From the NCBI GenBank assembly GCA_001724275.1, contig MEDZ01000006.1, positions 1 through 64,000 of the forward strand: DNA of 64,000 nt. The letters run 5' to 3'. Source of the stretch: Gemmatimonadetes bacterium SCN 70-22 (GTDB taxonomy: Bacteria > Gemmatimonadota > Gemmatimonadetes > Gemmatimonadales > Gemmatimonadaceae). The number at the start of each line of letters is the position of its first letter. The first letter of the stretch is position 1. The notes beneath the pieces were generated by a model. That model was not told the DNA's origin. It worked only from the letters and a program-made list of their open reading frames with translations, and made no database searches. This document shows, one piece after another, positions 1 through 8,161 of the stretch. The translations under genes were made by a program, and so were the position numbers.

Positions 1-41
1 CGCTGGTCCCCTGCGGTCTGCTTCCGTCGTGCTGCCATTGA

Positions 42-76
42 ACACCTCCGCCCTCAATTTGGGGCTGGTGAGGTGT
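42..76. terminator. Imperfect hairpin before the first gene
   Basis: Seven-base arms ACACCTC (42-48) and GAGGTGT (70-76) enclose a partly paired interior (CCC against GGG). There is no T tract. It may end a gene left of the window or be the end of a mobile element; the sequence does not decide. Confidence 0.3.
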
Positions 77-107
77 CCATCAAACCGGGTCAGGTCCAGG
101 TCGACTG

Positions 108-650
108 ATGGAGTGGCTGCTGGTAAACGCCGCGAAGCCATATGACGGCGTCGCGCGATTGATCGCGGGAGTGATGGGTACGCGAAGAACCTTCGATGCG
201 GAGTTCCGTGACCTGTACATCCGCAGGTTCAGGGAACGGTTCGACTTGGATCCGATGTTGGCGGGTACCAACAACTTCTGGCTCAGCTACGCGCACGTAC
301 TCGAGACGTCGCGGTCCACGTGGTCGCGAATCGCCAACTGGCAGACGCTCTATGGGTTCGCGCGCAATCTTGCCACAGCATTCTTCGCGGCCTTCCTATA
401 CTCGTGGTTCTGGTACCGGCTGCACCGTGACGCGTTTGTCGTTCCTGAGAGTTTCGATGTGCGGGTGTTGGCGGCATTGTCCTACGGGTATTTCCTCTTG
501 TCGCTCGTGCTCCTGCTTCGCTACTACTACCTGTATCGTGGCTACTTCACGAAATTCGTCTTTCGCGCATTCGTATACGCGTGCTCCGGAAACGTGCCGC
601 CTGTGCGCGAGAACGAGCGCCGGGATCGTGGCGACGGCGTGGGATTCTAA
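108..650 (+). CDS. Uncharacterised two-TM membrane protein
   Basis: This 180-residue protein is not one I recognise. It has a charged, aromatic N-terminal half with an Arg-rich helix around residues 31-48. Two hydrophobic segments follow at about 82-103 and 118-142, the second ending in a run of tyrosines, then a polar tail of about 30 residues. The likely topology is an N-terminal soluble domain with a two-helix membrane hairpin. The ATG at 108 is the only start after the in-frame stop at 69-71, and no clear Shine-Dalgarno sequence precedes it, so it could be the 3' part of a longer ancestral gene. It lies alone beside insertion-sequence debris. A two-TM hairpin with a soluble domain also occurs in SLATT-type effectors, but I see no motif that supports that assignment. 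Confidence 0.55.
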   Translation: MEWLLVNAAKPYDGVARLIAGVMGTRRTFDAEFRDLYIRRFRERFDLDPMLAGTNNFWLSYAHVLETSRSTWSRIANWQTLYGFARNLATAFFAAFLYSWFWYRLHRDAFVVPESFDVRVLAALSYGYFLLSLVLLLRYYYLYRGYFTKFVFRAFVYACSGNVPPVRENERRDRGDGVGF

Positions 651-912
651 GACCTTCGGTGGGTTCTAGCTGGCTGCGATGCTGCCCGTGACTGCTGCAT
701 GAGGTGGTAGTCGAGCACCGTCGACCCGAGTGCGGCAGCGTTCACACCGGCGGCCGCTGCCACGACCACGGGCCAGTCCGGGGAGAAGGACGTGTTCGTC
801 TCCCGCGAGAGGGTCGCCCCATGTGGCGGTCGAATTGATGTGCCGAGCGCAGGTGCTGCAGTCGCCAACCTACCATCTAAGATGCCGCCTGAACCGCCCC
901 GGCCTTACCGGA
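651..912. other. Gene-free stretch before IS remnant
   Basis: I see no convincing gene here. Short open frames exist on both strands, including a 73-codon minus-strand frame covering 647-868, but none has a ribosome site or recognisable motif. It is probably decayed accessory DNA, since an IS remnant follows directly. Confidence 0.4.
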
Positions 913-939
913 GGCTCCAGTCTTTAGGAGGCTGGAGCC
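913..939 (+). promoter_or_regulatory. Hairpin with Shine-Dalgarno in its loop, before transposase remnant
   Basis: Perfect 8-bp arms GGCTCCAG (913-920) and CTGGAGCC (932-939) flank an 11-base loop holding AGGAGG (926-931). The ATG of the transposase remnant follows immediately at 940. Structures that control access to the transposase start are known in several IS families; that this one does so is an inference. Confidence 0.4.
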
Positions 940-1062
940 ATGAGGAGAGCGAACCGGGCCTCGCCTGAGGTGCGTGAGCGCGCCGCCCGATGGTCACGCA
1001 CCCAAGTCCACGAGACGGTGCGCACAACTCGTAGGAGTTGCTCCCGTCGGCCACGTCATTGA
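940..1062 (+). pseudogene. IS3-family transposase OrfA remnant (5' end only)
   Basis: The first 18 codons read MRRANRASPEVRERAARW. This matches the usual opening of IS3-family OrfA proteins, with a basic start and then a SPEVRERAVRMV-type helix. The expected RMV continues only after a one-base shift (a second frame reads ATG GTC from about 990). From there the similarity is lost and the frame stops at 1062. A strong AGGAGG lies 8 bases upstream. The helix-turn-helix remainder, OrfB and the right end are all absent, so this is a 5' relic. It marks the patch as accessory DNA. Confidence 0.55.
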
Positions 1063-1106
1063 GGCGCATCGCTGCGCGGCCGCATCATGGGGAGTGTCCG
1101 CAGCAG

Positions 1107-1589
1107 ATGCCAACGTCAGGCCGACCTCGCACTGCCACGCCACGTCTCAGTTGGAGCATTACACTCGCGGTCGTCCTCCTCTCCGGATGTCGCACCACTC
1201 CGTCGTCCCGACCGACGACGGACGACTGCATCCCCGGCGACTCGGGCCCGTCACAGCCGCTCGTAACCTCAATCACGGACTCCTTGCCCCCGGGCACGCT
1301 TCTCGTCAACGTTCGGGACCGACTGACGGGCGCGGCCCTCGATGCCGCCGTATTGCGCCTCGCCTCGCCCGTTCGCCGCGCCTCGACCGACGCGCGCGGC
1401 GATTCTCGGTTCGACTCCCTGCATCCAGGCCAGTACGTCGTGACGACCCGGCGCATCGGCTATGACGCCCGTACAGATACGGTGTCGGTCGGGAATGTTG
1501 CAGACCAGCGTGTACAGATGTCGCTTCGCCGCCCTGCGATGTGCCTCAGGAGCGTCGTCTTCGTCGGCCTTCCCAAGGTCGCACGATGA
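1107..1589 (+). CDS. Lipoprotein with carboxypeptidase-regulatory-like domain
   Basis: This is a 160-residue predicted lipoprotein. The ATG at 1107 puts a basic n-region before a hydrophobic stretch ending LLSGC, with the lipidated Cys at about residue 28. A longer in-frame start at 1038 would bury this signal and is rejected. After a Ser/Thr/Pro-rich linker, residues about 60-125 form a beta-rich module containing LLVNVRDRLTG and a GQYVVTTRRIGY-type ending. These are typical of the carboxypeptidase-D regulatory-like domain that also opens many TonB-dependent receptors. No barrel or enzyme domain follows, so it probably acts as a small envelope protein of unknown role. IS remnants lie on both sides, and the gene has no operon partner. 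Confidence 0.6.
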   Translation: MPTSGRPRTATPRLSWSITLAVVLLSGCRTTPSSRPTTDDCIPGDSGPSQPLVTSITDSLPPGTLLVNVRDRLTGAALDAAVLRLASPVRRASTDARGDSRFDSLHPGQYVVTTRRIGYDARTDTVSVGNVADQRVQMSLRRPAMCLRSVVFVGLPKVAR

Positions 1590-1596
1590 GGGGTCT

Positions 1597-1644
1597 ACGA
1601 TCGTCTGATAATCCCCACCAACGATCGTCTCCAGTTCCCCACCA
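1597..1644 (+). repeat. Adjacent 24-bp direct repeat, IS21-end-like
   Basis: Two directly abutting 24-bp units occupy 1597-1620 and 1621-1644. Both begin ACGATCGTCT and end TCCCCACCA, and only the middle five bases differ. Tandem transposase-binding repeats of this length and arrangement are typical of IS21-family ends. No istA or istB gene is present, so it would be a solo end or relic. Confidence 0.45.
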
Positions 1645-1965
1645 CGTGAGACCTCACGCCTCGGGCTAAGGGGTGAGGGTGGAACGGACAAGCAACACCG
1701 TCATCGACGTCCTCGACGCCGAGGCGAAACGTGCGAGCGGCCGTCACTTCATTGACCGTGGGCTGGCTCGGTTAGGCGACGGCAGGTGACGACGCGTTCG
1801 ACTCGTCGGCCGCGCTCCAGCGGGTCGAAACTCCCCATAGCCTCCTCGTGCGAGGTCGAGTGCGGCCCCACGTCGAGAGATCCCTCGGTTAACGCCCGAT
1901 TGACGCCCGAATGGCACAGTTCGGTACCTCGTCGTTCAGCGTTAACCCTCGAGGATCACCCACCA
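1645..1965. other. Gene-free stretch before the Big2 lipoprotein
   Basis: I see no supported gene. A short frame from about 1678 with a GTG start (VERTSNTV...) stops at 1788-1790 and resembles nothing I know. The only clear signal is GAGGATC, about 10 bases before the ATG at 1966. Confidence 0.35.
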
Positions 1966-3294
1966 ATGATCGAAGAACGAAAGCTTCGCGTCGCGCCCAG
2001 TGCAGGCGCAATCGCGACCCGGCTCGCTGCCGCCGTGTCGCTGGCGCTTCTTGCCGCCGCCTGCTCCCCCGACTCCGGGCTCCCGCCGGGCTTGGTGCCG
2101 GGATCGGACGCCGCATACGCGGCCAAGGGGGGCAACCCGGCGGCCCGCGTCATCGTCTCCGTCGTCGTCACGCCCAACCCCGCCACCGTGCGGGTCGATG
2201 CCACGCAGCAGCTGACGGCGACCGCGTACAATCGCGACGGTGGCGTGGTTCAGGACGCCGTCTTCAAATGGTCCAGCAGCGACCCGACGATCGCGACCGT
2301 GAACGCCGCTGGCGTCGTCCTGGGGCGTAGGGCAGGGGGGCCCGTCACGATCACGGCCAAGACCGACATGAAGTCGGCCGCCGCCACGGTCCGCGGCGCG
2401 GCGCGGGTGACGGTGGAATCTCGTCAGCTGCAGTGGGTGGTGGTGCCGAGTCCGACCATGCAGCCGCTCCATGCCGTATGGGGCGCTGCCCCGGACGATG
2501 TCTGGGCCGTTGGCGAATACGGGACCATCCTGCACTATGATGGCGTGCAGTGGACGTCGGTGGCGAACACCATCTCCCGAAGTCTCGTCCGCGTGTGGGG
2601 CGCGAGCAGCACGGACATCTGGGCGACGGCGTACACGGTTGGTGGCGGCGGATATGCCGTCTACCACTACGACGGCCACCAATGGACGCAGTCCACGAGC
2701 GTCGGCAACGGAGGTGTCTGGGGGACCGCCTCGAACAACGTCTGGGTGGGCGGCGACGGCGGGTTCCTGATGCGCTTCGACGGAGCGCAGTGGAGCACGG
2801 TCTCGAGTCCGTTCAATCGCGCCATCGACGACTTCTCGGGGACGAGCGCCTCCGATGTCTGGGCTGTTGGCGACGCGAGCGGGGGTATCGCCACGATGCA
2901 CTACGACGGCGTCTCGTGGGCGGCTGCGCCGACACCGCCCGTCCAGCGACTCGGGACGGTATGGGCGGCCAGCGCGGCCGACGTCTGGGCGGGCGGCTAC
3001 AAGGGCTCGCCGGCGCAGCCGGTCATGCTTCGGTGGAACGGTTCCACCTGGTCGGAAGTGCCACTGCCATCGCTGGGTGGAGCCTGCTGTGTCCACAAAC
3101 TGTGGGGGAGCGCCGCGAACAGCGTCTGGGGGACGTCGTCGGGAGGGCAGATCCTGCACTTCGACGGCACGCAGTGGTCTGTCGAGGGCACGTCGACGTC
3201 ATCGACATTCGTGTCCATCTGGGGGTTCGGGGATGACGACGTCTGGGCCGTGGGCGATGGAGGGGTGATTCTCCATCGCACGTACGTGCCGTAG
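1966..3294 (+). CDS. Lipoprotein with Big2 domain and W-rich propeller-like repeats
   Basis: This 442-residue predicted surface or periplasmic lipoprotein starts at ATG 1966, preceded by GAGGATC. A signal peptide ends in LLAAAC (Cys33). The in-frame ATG at 1786 would put about 60 non-coding-like residues in front of the signal and is rejected. Residues about 64-145 form a bacterial Ig-like Big2 domain (VTPNPATVRVDATQQL opening, WSSSDPTIATVNAAGVV core). From about 155 there are seven repeats built around DVWAVG/DIWATA/NVWVGG turns, alternating with HYDG.QW strands. These are arranged like beta-propeller blades of the kelch or WD type. Such proteins usually bind ligands or carbohydrates at the surface, but no catalytic residues are visible. 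The gene stands alone and is flanked by IS-like repeats, which fits an accessory surface protein. Confidence 0.75.
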   Translation: MIEERKLRVAPSAGAIATRLAAAVSLALLAAACSPDSGLPPGLVPGSDAAYAAKGGNPAARVIVSVVVTPNPATVRVDATQQLTATAYNRDGGVVQDAVFKWSSSDPTIATVNAAGVVLGRRAGGPVTITAKTDMKSAAATVRGAARVTVESRQLQWVVVPSPTMQPLHAVWGAAPDDVWAVGEYGTILHYDGVQWTSVANTISRSLVRVWGASSTDIWATAYTVGGGGYAVYHYDGHQWTQSTSVGNGGVWGTASNNVWVGGDGGFLMRFDGAQWSTVSSPFNRAIDDFSGTSASDVWAVGDASGGIATMHYDGVSWAAAPTPPVQRLGTVWAASAADVWAGGYKGSPAQPVMLRWNGSTWSEVPLPSLGGACCVHKLWGSAANSVWGTSSGGQILHFDGTQWSVEGTSTSSTFVSIWGFGDDDVWAVGDGGVILHRTYVP

Positions 3295-3365
3295 GTGCGA
3301 GGCGAGGTCGGATCGGTGTCTACCGCACACTCTCAAAGCACCAGCCGGCGGAGCGGATCCCGGAG

Positions 3366-3408
3366 TGTGCAATTCTCGCCGGTGATCCTGTGCAATTCTG
3401 CGCCGGTG
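3366..3408 (+). repeat. Tandem 22/23-bp repeat, IS21-end-like
   Basis: Two units, 3366-3388 and 3389-3410, each start TGTGCAATTCT and continue (G)CGCCGGTG. Terminal repeats of IS21-family elements often have this TGTGCAATTC...GCCGGTG form. The pair abuts a broken minus-strand frame (from 3418), which would fit insertion into a gene followed by loss of the element's body. Confidence 0.5.
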
Positions 3409-3417
3409 CTAACACGC

Positions 3418-3543
3418 CTGCAGTCCTGGTAAGCGAAAGCCCATCAGCGCGAACGCGGCGAGCCCGCGCGCATGACATTCGGCGAGCGCGCGCTCGACCG
3501 CTTGCGGAAAGCGCAGGGCGAGGACGCCGGGGTCACGATTGAC
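3418..3543 (-). pseudogene. Possible M15-peptidase fragment
   Basis: About 42 residues on the minus strand read VNRDPGVLALRF..AVERALAECHARGL and end GFRLPGLQ. This resembles the first part of M15-type peptidase domains (RDP..L...F...V...L..C...GL....FRTP.RQ), which cleave D-Ala crosslinks in peptidoglycan. The zinc-binding His/Asp region is missing, and the frame ends at the IS21-like repeats at 3366-3408. The match is short and judged by eye, so it remains a weak call. The upstream part of the same open frame shows no family features. Confidence 0.22.
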
Positions 3544-3813
3544 CGCCAGGGCGCTGGACCAATGGCCGGCGCTCACAGGGCTCCCTCGTCGGGGTCGGAT
3601 GCGTTCGCCCACTGGTGGGCGACGATGGTAAGACCGCCCAGTCCTCGAGACCGAAGCAGGCACATGCATGGCGCAGTTGGTCAATGCCTGAGCGCCGACT
3701 TGACGAGGGCGGCAGGGATTGTAGGATTGGGCGGTCGACATGGAGCGGCGCCATCCGCTTTTGAGACGGAAGCGCCGGCCGCTGGGGAGGATGTGAAGCC
3801 ACGAGGAGGGCAT
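3544..3813. other. Gene-free stretch before the RCC1 lipoprotein
   Basis: I see no convincing gene. It contains GCCCACTGGTGGGC at 3608-3621, a perfect 14-bp palindrome too tight to form a normal hairpin. GAGGAGG lies just before the ATG at 3814. Confidence 0.35.
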
Positions 3814-5358
3814 ATGCGGCGCAGCGTCACAGGCGGGCTGGTGCTCACGGTCGTGCTTGCAGGATGCAGGGATGTGTCGACGGCCCCGGACGTGCGCGTG
3901 CGGTTACCGCTGGATCCCCCGTCACTGTCTGTCGTCCCGGACCAGTTCGCCATCTTCGCGCGAATGGTCACGCTCGCTCAGGGCTGGGTAGGCAGCGGAC
4001 TGCTGAACACCGGCCAGGGGGATGGCCTGATCGCGAAAGTCAATTCTGCCCGTGCCGCAATGGCCCACGGCAGCCAGAACCTGCCGGCCACGGCGGGAAT
4101 CCTTCAGGCGCTCGCGAACCAACTGCAGGCCTTCGTGCAGGCGGGACTGCTGACTGCCGCCCAGGCGGCGGAGCTGGTGGCGCTCGGCCAAGCCGTGACA
4201 AACAACGAGCTGCTCTTCGAGTCCATCAGTGCGGGTAGCGGTTTCGCCTGCGGGCTGGCTATTGGAGGCTATGCCTACTGCTGGGGACGAAATGACGCCG
4301 GGCAATTGGGCAACGGGACTACGATCGCGACCGTCCACCCAACGCTGGTGTCCACAAGCAAGACCTTCACGTCGATCGGTGTCGGTGAGTGGCACGGGTG
4401 TGGCCTGACCGCCGGTGGTGAGGTCTGGTGCTGGGGAGGGAATAACTCCGGCCAGTTGGGCGATGGCACGATCATTGATCGGCTCGTGCCATCGCGAGTC
4501 TCCGGTGGATGGGTCTTTGCGTCGCTCGATGTGGGTGCGTACGGCACCTGCGGTACCACGACGTCGGGAGTGGCGTACTGCTGGGGCGCAGGAGGCCGCG
4601 TCGGAGTCGACCTCGGAGGTCTCGGAGCACCGGCGCCGGCGATGTGCGCGGGCTACTACGCCGGTCCGTGGCCGTGCGCTCTCGCTCCGTTGCAGGTCTC
4701 AGGAAGTCACACATTTTCTGCCATCAGTGCAGGACTCTGGACCGCCTGCGGCTTAGCGACTGGGGGACAACCGCTCTGCTGGGGGTGGAACCAGTTGTGG
4801 CAACTCGGGAACGGCACCACTGTCAACGCGCCGAGTCCCACCCCGGTGTCGACGAGTTCTCCGTTCCAGTCCATCGCCATTGGGGCCGCTCACGCGTGCG
4901 GGATCGCGAGTGGTGGCGCGGCCTACTGCTGGGGGCCATCGGCCTTCAACTGGGGCCAGCTCGGTCACGGCACCTTCCTCGGTGCGTCGGCACCCAGCCC
5001 CGTGAGCGGCGGATTGACCTTCAGCATGATCCGACCGGCCAAGGGGAACAACATCTTCTCCTTCACGTGCGGGGTCACCACCGCAGGCGTCGCCTACTGC
5101 TGGGGGGCGAACGTGCGCGGAGAGCTGGGTGGGGTGGCCGCCGAGAGCTGCAATTCTGGCGTCTTCGCGTTCCCGTGCAGCTCGACGCCTATCGCTGTGT
5201 CCGGCGGTCACATGTTCGACGAGGTAAGCGCCGGCAACGCATTCGCATGCGGTGTGACCCCGGTCGGCGAAGGCTATTGTTGGGGTGCGAACGATGTCGG
5301 CCAGCTTGGCGACGGGAGTACTACTGACGCAAGTGCCCCGGTGCGCGTCGTCCGGTGA
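3814..5358 (+). CDS. Lipoprotein with RCC1-type repeats
   Basis: This is a 514-residue predicted lipoprotein. GAGGAGG sits 7 bases before ATG 3814, and a short signal peptide ends VVLAGC (Cys18). Starting at 3472 would add 114 residues ahead of the signal and is rejected. Residues about 30-130 form an Ala/Gln-rich helical region. From about 135 the protein is a series of roughly seven RCC1-like blades with the pattern CGL..GG.AYCWG.N..GQLG(N/D)G. Each blade carries a Cys pair, suggesting disulfides outside the cytoplasm. RCC1 folds are seven-bladed propellers used for protein binding, and in bacteria such lipoproteins are mostly uncharacterised. Base composition looks somewhat lower in GC than the rest of the window. 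It uses TTA codons (near 3904 and 4752) in contexts not seen elsewhere, consistent with acquisition. Confidence 0.78.
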   Translation: MRRSVTGGLVLTVVLAGCRDVSTAPDVRVRLPLDPPSLSVVPDQFAIFARMVTLAQGWVGSGLLNTGQGDGLIAKVNSARAAMAHGSQNLPATAGILQALANQLQAFVQAGLLTAAQAAELVALGQAVTNNELLFESISAGSGFACGLAIGGYAYCWGRNDAGQLGNGTTIATVHPTLVSTSKTFTSIGVGEWHGCGLTAGGEVWCWGGNNSGQLGDGTIIDRLVPSRVSGGWVFASLDVGAYGTCGTTTSGVAYCWGAGGRVGVDLGGLGAPAPAMCAGYYAGPWPCALAPLQVSGSHTFSAISAGLWTACGLATGGQPLCWGWNQLWQLGNGTTVNAPSPTPVSTSSPFQSIAIGAAHACGIASGGAAYCWGPSAFNWGQLGHGTFLGASAPSPVSGGLTFSMIRPAKGNNIFSFTCGVTTAGVAYCWGANVRGELGGVAAESCNSGVFAFPCSSTPIAVSGGHMFDEVSAGNAFACGVTPVGEGYCWGANDVGQLGDGSTTDASAPVRVVR

Positions 5359-5497
5359 TAGCGCGAGTGGCGAAGGCGTGGCCTCGGACCCCAGTCGTGC
5401 AGGGGAAGAGTGTCTGTGTTGCTCCTACGCCAATGGCGAATGCGGCACCGTGCGTTGTCTGGCTGCACCGCGCCGCGATGGCCGCGCACTCGAGTGA

Positions 5498-5785
5498 GCT
5501 TACGCGACGTACGCGATCGAGCTTCTCGCCTGGGACCTTCTGCTCGGCCTCGCACTCATGCTCGCGGCCGGCGCCCTGCCGGCTGACCGGACATCGCAGC
5601 GGCTGCGCCCCTGGCTCCGGGTCACCGGGGCGCTGTGCCTGGCCGGGCTGATCGGCCCCCTCGTTGGCGACATGCGGCTGCAGCTGGTCGGGGTGTTCGG
5701 GTATGCGGTCCTCCTCCCGCTGGTCGCGTGGATGCTGCGCGGCTGGTTTCGCGCGGAAGAGCGGGAGCAGCGCGTCGGCACCTAA
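5498..5785 (+). pseudogene. Fragment of a small integral membrane protein
   Basis: The frame is open from 5498 (just after a stop at 5495-5497) to 5785 and encodes three hydrophobic segments: about AIELLAWDLLLGLALML, GALCLAGLIGPLVG and LVGVFGYAVLLPLVAWML. The segment before the only ATG (5558) is already hydrophobic and continuous with what follows, so the original protein started further left and has lost its N-terminus. No ribosome site is visible at 5558. It looks like the C-terminal half of a four-TM membrane protein of unknown role, damaged by a frameshift or deletion near 5490. Confidence 0.4.
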
Positions 5786-5877
5786 CGGGCGGTGGCGCGG
5801 AGGGCTGCCCCGGAGGAACGTCTGGATCGCCGCGCACGGTCCTCGCGCTGGGCCATGGGAAGCCGGCCCCCCGGCGC

Positions 5878-6489
5878 TCAGAACAGGAAGCGCACCACCA
5901 GCATCGTCCCCAACACCGTCGTGGCCCCGCCGGCGGCGTATGCTCCGGCGCCGGTCGCCGCACCGCCCGCGATGCCCCCGGTGCACGGCGACGGCGAGCG
6001 CTGTCCCTGCACGCCGCCGATGACGGCGCCGGTCACCGCCACCGCGCCTAACGCCACGACCGCCGGGCGCACGTCGCGCCACGACCATGGGCGAGCCGGG
6101 GCGCGCTGCGCGGCGGCGCGGGCGTGCTGGTCGCGGGCGGCGCGCTCGTGGCGGCTGATGTGCCGCGTGACCAGGCCACCGATGCCGCCCAGCGCCGCCC
6201 CGGCGATCGCCCCGTGCACGGCGCTCTTCTCCGCGTGGCCGAGGCAGCGGGAGGGCGAGACGGCGCCTCCCACGAAACCGGCCAGCGCCCCCGCGCCGGC
6301 GCCGACGAGCGAGAGCCCGGCCGCGTTGAGCACACGCCCTTCGCACGTGGCCGATGCACTGAGCCAGCTGACCTCGAGGCAGCGGCGCGACGTGCTGTCG
6401 AGCGCGGCACTCGACGGGCGTTGCGATTGGGCCGCGCAGGGGAGGAGGGCGGCGAGGACGAGCGCGATACATGCGAGCGGGGGACGCAT
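5878..6489 (-). CDS. Exported glycine-zipper membrane protein
   Basis: This 203-residue protein has a cleavable signal peptide (MRPPLACIALVLAALLP, cleavage after about AQS). Two Gly/Ala-rich stretches follow, at about 55-110 (AGLSLVGAGAGALAGFVGG and HGAIAGAALGGIGGLV) and 143-203, with the G-x3-G spacing of glycine zippers. A basic, Arg/His-rich linker lies between them. Glycine-zipper proteins usually form tightly packed membrane helices in the envelope. Four cysteines occur outside the signal peptide (CLEVS, CEGRV, RCLG, SPCTG), which could pair in the periplasm. It is divergent from the MarR gene across 271 bp and has no operon partner. The function is unknown. Confidence 0.65.
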   Translation of the reverse strand: MRPPLACIALVLAALLPCAAQSQRPSSAALDSTSRRCLEVSWLSASATCEGRVLNAAGLSLVGAGAGALAGFVGGAVSPSRCLGHAEKSAVHGAIAGAALGGIGGLVTRHISRHERAARDQHARAAAQRAPARPWSWRDVRPAVVALGAVAVTGAVIGGVQGQRSPSPCTGGIAGGAATGAGAYAAGGATTVLGTMLVVRFLF

Positions 6490-6760
6490 CTGGCACCTGC
6501 TGCGGGGAGTGAGTCCGGCGCGGTGCTCCGAGCCCGATTGCAGGCCGCCACCGATGGGATCGGGGATGATCGCCCTGGGCGATTAGTTGCCGATTAGCGG
6601 GAGTGGCCGCGCCATCGCGGCTCTCCATGAGCTCCCCCCACGCGCGACCACGCCCCCGCGCCGCAGCCCGTCGCCGTCGCGCGCCCCATTGCGGCGCCCG
6701 CAGGTGCGCATTATTGTGTGTGATCAACACGGAATATCCACGACCCGGAGCGGAGAGACC

Positions 6761-7198
6761 ATGGCGGCCACGGCACGACGATACGGCACGACTCAGCAGG
6801 CGATGGTGAGCCTGCTGATGGCCTCCGGCCGCCTGCATCGCGCGCTCTCCGAGCTCATGGAGCGCCACGACGTCACGCACGACCAATACAACGTGCTGCG
6901 GATCCTCCGCGGCGCCGGGGCGGAGGGATTGCCGCGCTACGAGATCTCCGCCCGGATGATCTACCGCGCGTCCGACGTCACCCGGCTCCTCGATCGCCTG
7001 GAAGCGCGGAACCTCGTGCAGCGGCAGCGGTCGGCACAGGATCGCCGGCTCTCGCTGACGTGCATCTCCCGGAAGGGGCTCGCCCTGCTCGATGCCCTCG
7101 AGCCCGAGGTCGCTGTCGTGCACGAACGAATGACGCAGCGCTTCACGGCCGCCGAGCGCCATGAGCTGGCGCGGCTCTGCGACATGGTGACCGACTGA
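6761..7198 (+). CDS. MarR-family transcriptional regulator
   Basis: This is a 145-residue winged-helix regulator that probably works as a dimer. The ATG at 6761 has GGAGAG 5-10 bases upstream; the in-frame upstream frame is Pro/Arg-rich junk. Residues about 40-95 hold the MarR DNA-binding core: a recognition helix region (ISARMIYRASDVTRLLDRLE) followed by the wing (RQRSAQDRRLSLTCISRKG), where the DxR motif (QDRR) is intact. The ends supply the dimerisation helices. It lies 89 bp upstream of an NAD-dependent epimerase-like gene on the same strand, its likely target. The dyad GTGT-N5-ACAC at 6718-6730 could be an autoregulatory operator. No ligand can be inferred. Confidence 0.85.
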   Translation: MAATARRYGTTQQAMVSLLMASGRLHRALSELMERHDVTHDQYNVLRILRGAGAEGLPRYEISARMIYRASDVTRLLDRLEARNLVQRQRSAQDRRLSLTCISRKGLALLDALEPEVAVVHERMTQRFTAAERHELARLCDMVTD

Positions 7199-7287
7199 TC
7201 GCGACGGCTGGTGCGGCGACACCCCGCTCCGGACGCACGAACACGTGGTGGAAACATCAATAGTTCACAACTTGCAAGGAGGGGCAC

Positions 7288-8151
7288 ATGCGGGTGCTGG
7301 TGACGGGCGGGACCGGGTACATCGGGGGAGCGGTGCTGCGGGCGCTGCGAGCAGCGGGGCACGAACCGCGCGGCGTCGTACGCTCGGAGGAGGCGGCGCG
7401 GGGTGTGCGCGCGCGCGGCGGGGTGCCGGTGAACGGCGACCTGCGCGACCCACGCGGGCTGGCCGAGCTGGCGCGCGATGCCGACGCGGTGATTCACGCC
7501 GCCAGCACGCAATCGCCCGATGCGGCGGAGGCCGACATTGCCGCGTCGCGCGCCATCCGTGACGCCCTGGAGGGGAGCGGGAAGCCGTTCGTCCTCACCA
7601 GCGGCGCGTGGGTGCTCGGCGACACGGGCGATCGCATGGCCGACGAGACCTGGGCGCGCAACCCGGTGGAGTTGGTCGCCTGGCGCGGTCCGCTGGAGGA
7701 GGAGATTCTCGCGGCACCCGGAATGCGCGGCATCGTCCTCCGCCCCGGCGTGGTCTTCGGCGAGCATGGCGGGATTCCGGAGTCGGTCGCTCAGGGTGAG
7801 CTTCCCGTTGTCGGCGACGGTGCGCAGCACTGGGCGCTGGTGCATGTGCGCGATCTCGCGGACCTCTACGTACGGGCGCTCGGCGCCCCGGCCGGTGCGA
7901 TCCTCCATGGTATCGCCCTCGTCGCCACGATGCGCGACGTCGCGCTCCTCGGTGCGGCGCGGCGCGGCGGGCGTTCGTTCGAGTCGGCCACGCTCGCGCA
8001 GGCCCGCGATCGTCTGGGGGCGTTTGCCGACGCGCTCGCGATCAACCAGCGCATCTCATCGGACCGGACGCAGGCGCTGCTCGGCTGGCGCCCGAGTCGG
8101 ACCTCGCTCGTCGAGGAGTTCCTCGGCGACGGGCGGCTGGCGGCTGCCTGA
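7288..8151 (+). CDS. Extended SDR / NAD-dependent epimerase-dehydratase-like protein
   Basis: This 287-residue cytoplasmic protein has an N-terminal Rossmann fold: VLVTGGTGYIGG (residues 3-14) is the GxxGxxG cofactor motif. NGDLRDP and AVIHAAS mark the next two strands. The active-site region has TSGAWVLGD instead of a typical YxxxK motif, and no canonical Tyr-x3-Lys pair is evident. It therefore resembles the atypical NmrA-like SDRs, so it may bind NAD(P) without the usual chemistry. LRPGVVFGEHGG and VHVRDLADLYVRAL are typical of extended SDRs. AAGGAGG lies 6 bases before the ATG. It follows the MarR gene and is probably controlled by it; AGTTcacAACT in the 89-bp gap could be a half-operator. 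A hairpin terminator follows. Confidence 0.8.
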   Translation: MRVLVTGGTGYIGGAVLRALRAAGHEPRGVVRSEEAARGVRARGGVPVNGDLRDPRGLAELARDADAVIHAASTQSPDAAEADIAASRAIRDALEGSGKPFVLTSGAWVLGDTGDRMADETWARNPVELVAWRGPLEEEILAAPGMRGIVLRPGVVFGEHGGIPESVAQGELPVVGDGAQHWALVHVRDLADLYVRALGAPAGAILHGIALVATMRDVALLGAARRGGRSFESATLAQARDRLGAFADALAINQRISSDRTQALLGWRPSRTSLVEEFLGDGRLAAA

Positions 8152-8161
8152 GACAAGGCGG

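Noticed and set aside
647-868. 73-codon minus-strand frame
   Set aside because: No ribosome site or family match, and the Ala-rich stretch is consistent with random GC-rich sequence.
1400-1425. tRNA-like GGTTCGACTCC
   Set aside because: It falls inside the lipoprotein coding frame and no acceptor stem or other arms can be built around it.
5321-7222. 633-codon minus-strand open frame
   Set aside because: It overlaps the glycine-zipper and MarR genes in another frame; Arg/Gln/Gly-rich and featureless.
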